16,716 bases of DNA from Pseudomonadota bacterium (lineage in GTDB: Bacteria; Pseudomonadota; Alphaproteobacteria; UBA828; JAPUJA01), in the NCBI GenBank assembly GCA_027296525.1, contig JAPUJA010000238.1, positions 1 through 16,716 on the forward strand. Reading direction: 5' to 3'. The translations under genes were made by a program, and so were the position numbers. The notes under the pieces are model-generated. The model searched no databases. It saw only the letters and a program-made list of their open reading frames with translations, and was not told where the DNA came from. The number at the start of each line of letters is the position of its first letter. Position 1 is the stretch's first letter. Below, in pieces: positions 7,295-13,402 of this stretch.

Positions 7295-8787
7295 CAGAAG
7301 CGCGGCAGGTCAGGAAACGGCAACGCGCCTTGATGAACGTGCATCTGCCCGAGCTCGGCACAGCGGCGCAGCTTTGGAAACACCTTGCCCGGGTTGAGCA
7401 GCCCGCCGGGGTCGAAGGCGCATTTCACCCGCTGCTGCTGGTCGAGGTCGACCGCGCTGAACATGAACTCCATGAGGTCGCGCTTCTCCACGCCGACGCC
7501 GTGCTCGCCCGTGAGCACCCCGCCGACATCGACGCACAGCCTCAGGATCTCGGCGCCGAGTTCCTCGGTCTTGGCAAGCTCGCCGGGCTGGCTGACGTCG
7601 TACAGGATGAGCGGATGCAGGTTCCCGTCGCCCGCGTGGAACACATTCACGACACGAAGCCCGTACCGTTTCGAAAGACCCTTGATTCGACCGAGCACCT
7701 CGGCCAGACGCGCGCGTGGAATCGTGCCGTCCATGACATAGTAATCGGGCGATATCCTGCCCGCGGCCGAAAAGGCGGCCTTGCGTCCCGCCCAGAAGCG
7801 ATCCCGTTCGGCCTCATCGCGGCTCACCCTCACCGAAACCGCGCCTTTTTCGTTTGCGATCGCCTGAACGCGGCCGACGAGATGTTCGACCTCGACCTCG
7901 GGCCCGTCGAGCTCGGCGATCAAAAGCGCCTCGACATCGAGGGGATATCCGGCATGCACGAAGTTTTCCGCCGCCTCGATCGCCAGTTCGTCCATGATCT
8001 CGAGCCCGGCCGGAATGATGCCCGCGCCGATCACGGCCGCGACGCACGCGCCCGCCTGCTCGACCGTCGGGAAGCCGATCAGCATGGCCTTGGCGCTCGG
8101 CGCCTTCGGGAGAATACGAACGGTGACTTCCGTGACGACCGCGAGCAGACCTTCGGAGCCCGCAAGCAGGCCCAGGAAATCATAGCCCTCCGCCTCCATG
8201 TGCCGGCCGCCGACGCGCACGACATCGCCGCTCATCAGAACCGCTTCCAAGCCCAGGATGTTGTTCGTCGTCAGACCGTATTTGAGGCAGTGCACGCCGC
8301 CCGAATTCTCCGCCACATTGCCGCCGATACTGCAGGCGAGCTGACTCGAGGGATCCGGGGCGTAGTAAAAACCATCGGCTTTCACCGCCTCGGTGATCGC
8401 GAGATTCGTCACTCCCGGCTGCACAACGACGCAGCGGTTGGGATAATCGATATCGAGGATGCGGTTGAGCTTGGCGAGCCCAAGCGTCACCCCGTCCGCA
8501 AGCGGCATGGCCCCGCCGGAAAGCCCGGTCCCGGCGCCCCGCGGCACGACCTTCGCGCCGATCCGCTGGCAGAGCTTGAGAATCCGGACAACCTGCTCGG
8601 TCGTCTCGGGCAGGGCGACCACCATCGGTCGCTGGCGATGGGCGGTAAACCCGTCGCACTCATAGGCCCGAAGCCGCTCGGCATCGGCGATCACCGATTC
8701 CGCGCCGACGATCCGGCTCAGCTCCTCGGTCACACGCACGGCTTGGGCGAGGACCGCCGGATCCGGTTCAGGCATCCGCATGATCAC
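7294..8787 (-). CDS. glcD: Glycolate oxidase catalytic subunit GlcD
   Basis: This 497-residue protein closely matches the E. coli GlcD pattern and length and is the FAD-dependent catalytic subunit that oxidises glycolate (often also lactate) to glyoxylate. The FAD-binding PCMH domain includes VVPRGAGTGLSGGAMPLADG and then YYAPDPSSQLACSIGGNVAE with GGVHCLKYGL. The cap and C-terminal substrate domain contains RISPDYYVMDGTIPR, NVFHAGDGNLHPLILYD and GVLTGEHGVGVEKRDLM. The protein ends in RCAELGQMHVHQGALPFPDLPRF, as GlcD proteins do. The start is ambiguous: GTG at 8787 has an AGAAGG ribosome site five bases upstream, while ATG codons at 8781 and 8775 are also in frame. It is the first gene of the glc operon, with a candidate promoter upstream at 8842-8870. 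No glcC-type regulator is adjacent, so how it is regulated is not visible here. Confidence 0.97.
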   Translation of the reverse strand: MIMRMPEPDPAVLAQAVRVTEELSRIVGAESVIADAERLRAYECDGFTAHRQRPMVVALPETTEQVVRILKLCQRIGAKVVPRGAGTGLSGGAMPLADGVTLGLAKLNRILDIDYPNRCVVVQPGVTNLAITEAVKADGFYYAPDPSSQLACSIGGNVAENSGGVHCLKYGLTTNNILGLEAVLMSGDVVRVGGRHMEAEGYDFLGLLAGSEGLLAVVTEVTVRILPKAPSAKAMLIGFPTVEQAGACVAAVIGAGIIPAGLEIMDELAIEAAENFVHAGYPLDVEALLIAELDGPEVEVEHLVGRVQAIANEKGAVSVRVSRDEAERDRFWAGRKAAFSAAGRISPDYYVMDGTIPRARLAEVLGRIKGLSKRYGLRVVNVFHAGDGNLHPLILYDVSQPGELAKTEELGAEILRLCVDVGGVLTGEHGVGVEKRDLMEFMFSAVDLDQQQRVKCAFDPGGLLNPGKVFPKLRRCAELGQMHVHQGALPFPDLPRF

Positions 8788-8841
8788 GCAAACCTTCTGG
8801 CTCGAACCACCGCTCCGATCACGGCGCTCTCATGACAAAGG

Positions 8842-8870
8842 ATAGTGTGTCTTGAGGAGCAAAGCGTCAA
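8842..8870 (-). promoter_or_regulatory. Candidate sigma-70 promoter for glcDEF
   Basis: On the minus strand a TTGACG box (8865-8870, five of six consensus bases) is followed by a 17-base spacer and CACTAT (8842-8847). CACTAT keeps the most important A at position 2 and the AT end of a -10 box. Transcription would start near 8835 and leave a leader of about 45-50 bases before glcD. Found by eye only; alphaproteobacterial promoters can deviate, so this is a candidate. Confidence 0.4.
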
Positions 8871-9081
8871 TCCCGCCGCGACTTCCGGGGGACGGCGCCG
8901 GCCATGCGGAAAAGCAGGCACGCGCCTTAAGGGACGCGCTGGCAATCGAGAGAGCGGACTAACCCTGGCGTGCCTTGAAACGCGGGTTGCGTTTGTTAAT
9001 GACGTAGACTCGCCCCCTGCGGCGGACGATCCGGCAGTCCCGATGCCGACGCTTGGCGGATTTCAGTGAATTGCGGACCTT

Positions 9082-9121
9082 CATGGCATCGGCTTTTGTG
9101 GCATGGCATCGGCTTTTGCGG
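9082..9121. repeat. 20-bp tandem direct repeat, two copies
   Basis: Two adjacent copies of CATGGCATCGGCTTTTGTGG (9082-9101 and 9102-9121) differ at one base (TG to CG near the end). They lie about 40 bp downstream of the methyltransferase stop, outside any supported gene. The arrangement suggests a recent slippage duplication or a paired protein-binding site. No copy is seen elsewhere in the window. Confidence 0.85.
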
Positions 9122-9162
9122 GCTACGAACGGCACGAAAGATAGAAAGACCTTGGCCCGCTG

Positions 9163-10185
9163 TCAATCGGAGCCTTTCGCCGACACCCCTTGAAATTTGC
9201 GCGCGTAGATCCGGTAGACCGCGAGCCCGCCGCTGGCAAAGGCCTTGAGGCGCCAATCCCAAAGGTCGATCTCGTTGACCACGGCCTCCGCCATGGGCTT
9301 GTCCATCTGCTCGGGGTTGAGCCCCTTGCAATAGGTTTCAATCGTCTCACGCAGGAGAGAGACATATTCGTCGGTGATATCCTTGACGATCGGCACCTCG
9401 AAGCCGAGCTTCTCGAGGCAGGATTGTGTCTTCGCGGCCGTCCAGGGCTCAGGGCGTTCGGGTTCCGCGCCGAGCCATTTCTCCACCGCATCGCCGGGAT
9501 TGTCCTCGGACGCCAGCAGGAAATCCGTCATCACGAGCTGGCCGCTCTCGCGCAAGGCCCCATGAAGCGCGGCGAAAATCTTCTCCTTGTTCGGGTAGCG
9601 GAAGAACCGCTCCTTGGAGAAGGCGGCGTTGAATGATCCGAATGCTGAGAAATTCGGCTTCTTCGGGTCGAACAGCTGCATCGGTGTCTTCTTCGCCATG
9701 CCGGCCATGGTCGAGAGCTCCGTCGCGGCGTCCACGACGTCGGGCGAGATATCGAGCCCCGTGACCCACGAGCCCGTCTGGGCGGCGATGGCGCACGCCG
9801 CACCACCAAGACCGCTCCCGATCTCCAACAAGGTCATCTTCGAGTTCAGGCCGAGCGGTGCAACCATCTCGAGCACGAGCCGCCGGCCACCGGGTGTGTC
9901 GAACCCCGTGCCCCACAAATATTCCTGAACCACAACCTGCGGATCGGCCCAGAGCGACGCCTTCCGTTTGCTGATCGCCAACGGATCGGGTAGGGCTATC
10001 TTCGTTTCGTCTTCCGCCGCGTCCGACTCCTCGGATGGATCGGCATCCACCTCGGAAGGCGTGAATTTATACCCCTCCCACCAGGCACGAAAACGCGTCT
10101 TGAACCGGGCGATCTGTTCCGGTTCAAGCAGCTTACGCGGTGCCACGCGCGGCGCCACGGCGATGATCTTCGCGAGCATGGCCAT
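9163..10185 (-). CDS. Class I SAM-dependent methyltransferase
   Basis: This protein has a class I (Rossmann) methyltransferase core. Motif I is LLEIGSGLGGAAC (about residues 119-131 from the chosen start). It is followed by the motif II region VTGLDISPDVVDAA and the later strand GQLVMTDFLLA. SKERFFRYPNKEKIFAALHG resembles the region after motif III in phosphoethanolamine- and sterol-type N/C-methyltransferases. The ATG at 10185 gives 340 residues. A longer frame exists only from a TTG at 10230, and another ATG lies at 10179; ribosome sites are weak for all three. The first ~75 residues are an extension with an acidic stretch (VDADPSEESDAAEDE). No signal peptide is seen. The gene stands alone between two gaps of more than 300 bp, so its neighbours do not reveal the substrate. 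The methyltransferase fold is confident; the substrate (lipid head group or small amine) is unknown. Confidence 0.85.
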   Translation of the reverse strand: MAMLAKIIAVAPRVAPRKLLEPEQIARFKTRFRAWWEGYKFTPSEVDADPSEESDAAEDETKIALPDPLAISKRKASLWADPQVVVQEYLWGTGFDTPGGRRLVLEMVAPLGLNSKMTLLEIGSGLGGAACAIAAQTGSWVTGLDISPDVVDAATELSTMAGMAKKTPMQLFDPKKPNFSAFGSFNAAFSKERFFRYPNKEKIFAALHGALRESGQLVMTDFLLASEDNPGDAVEKWLGAEPERPEPWTAAKTQSCLEKLGFEVPIVKDITDEYVSLLRETIETYCKGLNPEQMDKPMAEAVVNEIDLWDWRLKAFASGGLAVYRIYARKFQGVSAKGSD

Positions 10186-10315
10186 GAGGCAATTCGTTCC
10201 CGGCCCGTCCTGCGGGCACAGCTGCGCCAAATTAGCCGGCCAATTGTCGTCGCGAGCGATTAACGATCTCTAAACCACGGCGGCGGCCGGGATCGCGGGT
10301 TCCGGAATTAACCCT

Positions 10316-10351
10316 TTGAAATGCAATGGAAAATTGAAATGCAATGGAAAA
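10316..10351. repeat. Perfect 18-bp tandem direct repeat, two copies
   Basis: TTGAAATGCAATGGAAAA occurs twice in a row, at 10316-10333 and 10334-10351, with no mismatch. The unit is AT-rich and stands out from its GC-rich surroundings. It lies about 130 bp upstream of the methyltransferase start, where it could be a tandem operator, or it may simply be a slippage product. It is not related in sequence to the 20-bp repeat on the other side of the same gene. Confidence 0.9.
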
Positions 10352-10394
10352 TATCGATGAGCCCCGTCGCCCAGTGAGTGAAGTGCGATCCTGC

Positions 10395-10423
10395 CGCCTC
10401 CGCCGACACCGGATAAGGAGGCG
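10395..10423. other. Stem-loop in intergenic region
   Basis: CGCCTCC (10395-10401) and GGAGGCG (10417-10423) form a perfect 7-bp stem around a 15-base loop. There is no T-run on either side, so it is not a standard intrinsic terminator. It may be a structural element in the leader or trailer RNA, or chance in GC-rich DNA. Confidence 0.35.
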
Positions 10424-10491
10424 AGAGCCGGCCGGGGGGACCCTAAAATCGAACGGCTCCGACCACGCCTTTTTCAGGCGGCCCGGAAATC

Positions 10492-10527
10492 GGCCGCCGC
10501 CCGACCCGAGAAGGGCAAGCGGCGGCC
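10492..10527 (-). terminator. Possible terminator hairpin after the HpaB-family gene
   Basis: A perfect 9-bp inverted repeat, GGCCGCCGC (10492-10500) and GCGGCGGCC (10519-10527), encloses an 18-base loop that can itself pair CCC with GGG. It begins 26 bp after the stop of the monooxygenase gene, where the operon should end. On the minus strand it is followed only by ATTTCC rather than a real T-run. Termination would therefore be weak or Rho-assisted; the hairpin could instead protect the 3' end of the mRNA. Confidence 0.45.
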
Positions 10528-10553
10528 TCGATCGGCGAACCGGCGCCTCGAAC

Positions 10554-12050
10554 CTAGGTGTGCGACTCGGTCGGGATGCCGGCGATCTCGCGGACGAATT
10601 TTGCCCAGTCCGCGCGGTCGTAATGCTGATAGACGAGCTCGGAGATGAAGTAGCGCGGGGTCGCGTTGACGTTCTCGAACTGGCCGACCCGATTGGCGTG
10701 CGAGCCGCAGGTCAGATCATAGACGAAGTTGAAGAAACGGTTCTTCTCGCGCGCCGTCACGCCCGTGCCCGGCAGGAACTCCTCGAGCTTCTCCGCGAAT
10801 TCGGGGTGGTCCCACACCGCGCTCGGAAAGCGCGAGACGATGCCTTGGCCGCAGAGATCCTTGAGCAGATATTGAATCCGCGGATAGTTCTCGATCGAGT
10901 AGAGCCGGCCCGCCGTGACCGTCGCCGGATGAGGCGTGATGACGCCGTTCCAGTCGACCGCTTCCTCGATGGAAGCCAGCACGAAGGAACGGGTCGCCGC
11001 CGCATAGAGAATGACCTCGGTGACCGAATTGCGCACGCCCTGATTGCCCTCGGTGCCGAGAATGTCGACGATCGCCTGGGCGCAGCCCGCGAAGATCTGC
11101 GCCCGCACCGCGAGCCGCGCGAGAATGTGCCAGAGCGCGTGGGCGCAGCTCTCGAAATAGAGCCCGAGCAGGTTGATGTTGCGCGCGCTGAACAGGTATT
11201 CACGCGGAATGAACACCTTGTCGAACATGATGTAGTTGTCGACCTCCTCACCGCGCACGTCGAGGGGGTGGTCCTCAGGGTTCGCGTCGTTCAGTGCAAG
11301 AGGCTCGCGCATGAGGAGCGTCAGGTTCTCGGAATCGACCGGCACACCGGCCCAGATCGCGGCGTCCTCGCCCAGGCCCTTGCCCAAGGTGGTCGAGAGG
11401 GTGAAGAAATGCGCGATGTTGCCGATGCTGCCCGCAACCTTGCTGCCGTAGACGACGATGCCGTCGTCCCGGTCCTCGATGATGCGCAAGCGGCCAGGCT
11501 TCTCGTTCGGCGGAATCCGCCGGTCGGACTGGGCGTCGGCGATCAAGTCGGTGCTGTAGATATTGTGCTCGCTGCTGAACTTCGCATAGTTCCGGACGTT
11601 GTCGGCGAACTCCTTGTTTTCCTTCTCGATCCGGTCGATGGTGGCGAGAAAGCCGATCGCCATCATCGCGCCGTAATCGGGCGGGCGGCCGTACATGCCG
11701 AGCGTCGTCCGGGTCGTCTCCTCGATGCCCTTGAACTTGGCGTAGAGATGCTCTTTCGTCGTCGGCACCTGCCAGCCGATCGCCTTGCGCTTGCCCGTCT
11801 CCTTGTCGACAAACGTCATCACATCGCGGGTCTTGGGGCCGAACTGCTTGTCATGCAGCTCGGCGATGCGATCGACCGTATGACGCAGCGTCGGATGGGT
11901 CGTCACGTCGTCGATGAAGTCGCCATTGTGATCGACCACCCGACGCCCGTCACGCAGGCTTTCCCGGTATTGATCGCCATTCATCAGGTAGGGTTCCGTG
12001 CCCTTGGCAAGCGCCTCCTTGAGCTTCTTAAGTCCTAAGTCCGTCGCCAT
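10554..12050 (-). CDS. HpaB-family FADH2-dependent monooxygenase (4-hydroxyphenylacetate 3-hydroxylase-like)
   Basis: This 498-residue protein belongs to the 4-hydroxyphenylacetate 3-monooxygenase large-component family (two-component, group D flavin monooxygenases with an acyl-CoA dehydrogenase fold). These use FADH2 supplied by a separate reductase. Family motifs include YRESLRDGRRVV (28-39), DVTTHPTLR (48-56), GRPPDY (121-126) and NVRNYA (151-156). Others are GSKVAGSIGNIAHF (202-215), VDNYIMFDKVFIPREYLF (270-287) and CGSHANRVGQFEN near the C-terminus. The Arg and Tyr of GRxPDY that contact substrate in E. coli HpaB are kept (R122, Y126). The substrate His of HpaB (YFNH) aligns here with Asp168 (YSTD), so the substrate is probably not 4-hydroxyphenylacetate. 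The start is supported by an AAGGAG site six bases upstream. It is the last gene of the Lrp-reductase-hydrolase-Rid operon, 54 bp after the Rid gene. The flavin reductase in the same operon is the obvious partner. Confidence 0.9.
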   Translation of the reverse strand: MATDLGLKKLKEALAKGTEPYLMNGDQYRESLRDGRRVVDHNGDFIDDVTTHPTLRHTVDRIAELHDKQFGPKTRDVMTFVDKETGKRKAIGWQVPTTKEHLYAKFKGIEETTRTTLGMYGRPPDYGAMMAIGFLATIDRIEKENKEFADNVRNYAKFSSEHNIYSTDLIADAQSDRRIPPNEKPGRLRIIEDRDDGIVVYGSKVAGSIGNIAHFFTLSTTLGKGLGEDAAIWAGVPVDSENLTLLMREPLALNDANPEDHPLDVRGEEVDNYIMFDKVFIPREYLFSARNINLLGLYFESCAHALWHILARLAVRAQIFAGCAQAIVDILGTEGNQGVRNSVTEVILYAAATRSFVLASIEEAVDWNGVITPHPATVTAGRLYSIENYPRIQYLLKDLCGQGIVSRFPSAVWDHPEFAEKLEEFLPGTGVTAREKNRFFNFVYDLTCGSHANRVGQFENVNATPRYFISELVYQHYDRADWAKFVREIAGIPTESHT

Positions 12051-12104
12051 GTCTCTCTCCTTATCCGTTGTGACGCCCGGGTGGGCACCGCCTCTGATAT
12101 TCCG

Positions 12105-13340
12105 TTAGCGGTCGATGACCGCGATGGCCTCGATTTCAATCAACAATCCTTCATAGGCGAAGCCCTCGACCCGCACGGCGGTCGCCGCGGGGCCAGGATC
12201 GGGAAGGTATTCGAGGCGAACCTTCGTCATCTCCTCCCAAAAGTCGGTGATGTCCGAGCCCGCGCCCTTGAAGTGGTAGTAGGTGTTGAGCTTCACCACG
12301 TCGCTCAAATCCGCTCCGCCTTCGTCGAGCACTTTCTTGATGAACTCGAAGACATTGCGCGTCTGGGCCGCGATGTCGCCCGCATCCACCGTGCGTCCCT
12401 TTTCGTCGGACGAGATCTGACCGCCGCAGAAAACCACGTTGCCGGTCTTCCAGCCTTGGGAGAACGGCACCGGGATGCTCCAATCCCAGCGGCCCTCGGG
12501 CATCAAGCGCTGCTTGTTTGGATCGATCACCGCGATGCCCTCGGCCTGGATCAGCGCGCCCGGGATGGGCAGGCCCTTGACCCGCACGCCGGTGCCCGAG
12601 GCCGCCGGGGTCGTAAAATATCTCATCCGCACCTCGGTCATCTTCTCCCAATATTCGGTGACCTCGGCGCCGTCTTGCGCGTCGGGCTGGCGGTAGCAGG
12701 TGTTGAAGCGCAGGAGATCGCTCATCTCGGCCCCGGCCGCGCGCAGCACGCTCTGGACGTTGCCGAAGACGTTGGCGGTTTGGACGCCGATATCGCCGGG
12801 GCCGACGAGCGCACCGTTTGCATACGCCGAGATTTGGCCGCCGACGAAGACGATGTCGCCCACCCGCCAGCCGTGGGAATAGGGCTCGGAGCCACGCCAG
12901 TTCCAATGATCGGCCGGTGCGATATGCTGTTTTTCGACGCCGACGGCGGCGACCGCGTCGATCTCCAGAAGCAGCCCCTCATAGGCAAGCCCGGTGACGC
13001 CGACATCGGTCGTGACCGGACCCGGCGCGGTGAAATATTCACGCCGCACGGCATTGAGCTCGCCGAGGAAGGCGGTGAGCCCGTCCTCGGGCCCATCATA
13101 GCAGTAATAGGTGTTGATCTTGACGACGTCGGAGAAGTTCGCGCCCGCCTCGTCGAGCACCTTGCGGATGAATTCCATGACGTTCCGCGTCTGGGCCGCG
13201 ACGTCGCCCGCATCGATCGTGCGGCCCTTGGCGTCGGCCGAAATCTGACCGCCGACGAAGACAAGATTGCCCGTTTTCCAGCCCTGGGAGAGCGGGACCG
13301 GGATGCTCCAATCCCAATGTCCCTTGGGCATCAGGCGCAA
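12105..13340 (-). repeat. Internal repeat: first and third RidA domains of one gene
   Basis: The coding DNA for domain 1 (about 12933-13340) and domain 3 (about 12105-12512) can be aligned at a constant offset of 828 bp over at least the first 78 codons. Near-identical blocks include ACCGGGATGCTCCAATCCCA, present in both copies. The middle domain shows the same fold but much lower similarity. This points to a duplication in which domains 1 and 3 arose later than, or were homogenised separately from, domain 2. Confidence 0.8.
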
Positions 13341-13349
13341 CTTGGTCAT
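12105..13349 (-). CDS. Single-chain protein with three tandem RidA (YjgF/YER057c/UK114) domains
   Basis: This 414-residue protein consists of three complete RidA-like domains in one frame: about 1-138, 139-277 and 278-414. Each has the early PxSxGW segment (SQGWKTGNLVFVGGQIS; SHGWRVGDIVFVGGQIS; SQGWKTGNVVFCGGQIS). Each also has an AQTRNV/VQTANV helix, an SDVVKxNTYY-type strand and the closing EIDAVA, QAEGIA or EIEAIA. Ordinary RidA proteins are about 130 residues and form homotrimers that hydrolyse reactive imines/enamines, so this looks like a covalent pseudo-trimer. Domains 1 and 3 are about 81% identical over 78 residues (63/78 counted by eye); domain 2 is more divergent. Canonical residues are altered: the Arg105 position is not Arg in any domain. 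The Tyr17 position is Leu, Tyr and Phe in domains 1, 2 and 3, and the Glu120 position is Glu, Gln and Glu. An AAGGA site lies ten bases before the ATG. The gene is flanked by the hydrolase and monooxygenase genes, so it probably acts on their product. Confidence 0.93.
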   Translation of the reverse strand: MTKLRLMPKGHWDWSIPVPLSQGWKTGNLVFVGGQISADAKGRTIDAGDVAAQTRNVMEFIRKVLDEAGANFSDVVKINTYYCYDGPEDGLTAFLGELNAVRREYFTAPGPVTTDVGVTGLAYEGLLLEIDAVAAVGVEKQHIAPADHWNWRGSEPYSHGWRVGDIVFVGGQISAYANGALVGPGDIGVQTANVFGNVQSVLRAAGAEMSDLLRFNTCYRQPDAQDGAEVTEYWEKMTEVRMRYFTTPAASGTGVRVKGLPIPGALIQAEGIAVIDPNKQRLMPEGRWDWSIPVPFSQGWKTGNVVFCGGQISSDEKGRTVDAGDIAAQTRNVFEFIKKVLDEGGADLSDVVKLNTYYHFKGAGSDITDFWEEMTKVRLEYLPDPGPAATAVRVEGFAYEGLLIEIEAIAVIDR

Positions 13350-13402
13350 GTTTCAGGATTCCTTCCGTCCTTATCGCTTGGAAAGCCAGGCCCGTCGCAG
13401 CC

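Larger units (their letters stand above)
8788..9162. other. Intergenic region between glcD and the methyltransferase gene
   Basis: This 375-bp gap separates two minus-strand genes. It holds the candidate glcD promoter at its left end and the 20-bp tandem repeat at 9082-9121. A 74-codon frame on the plus strand (8845-9069, GTG start) crosses it, but has no ribosome site and no recognisable domain, so I do not call it a gene. I find no tRNA-like fold. Convincing terminator hairpins followed by a T-run for the methyltransferase gene are not visible. Confidence 0.6.
10186..10553. other. Intergenic region between methyltransferase and HpaB-family genes
   Basis: This is a 368-bp stretch without a supported gene. 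It contains the perfect 18-bp tandem repeat at 10316-10351 and two GC-rich hairpins at 10395-10423 and 10492-10527. Its left third, next to the methyltransferase start, is AT-richer (runs such as GGAATTAACC and TAACGATCTCTAAA) and probably contains that gene's promoter. I could not settle on convincing -35/-10 boxes. The long plus-strand frame that begins here (10344) is an antisense shadow of the HpaB-family gene. Confidence 0.6.

Noticed and set aside
7330..8835. 501-codon open frame on the plus strand
   Set aside because: It is antisense to glcD and rich in His, Asp and Arg; no motif and no ribosome site.
8845..9069. 74-codon GTG-initiated frame in the glcD-methyltransferase gap
   Set aside because: There is no ribosome site, no hydrophobic or recognisable segment, and it overlaps the probable glcD promoter; chance open frame.
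9082..9121. Possible CRISPR-like repeat
   Set aside because: Only two adjacent copies with no spacers and no cas genes; it is a simple tandem duplication.
10186..10230. N-terminal extension of the methyltransferase from a TTG codon
   Set aside because: A rare start, with no clear ribosome site; ATG codons at 10185 and 10179 begin a more natural N-terminus.
10344..12038. 564-codon open frame on the plus strand
   Set aside because: It lies almost entirely opposite the well-supported HpaB-family gene. Its translation is Arg/Asp/Val-rich with no recognisable domain, the usual antisense artefact of GC-rich codon bias.
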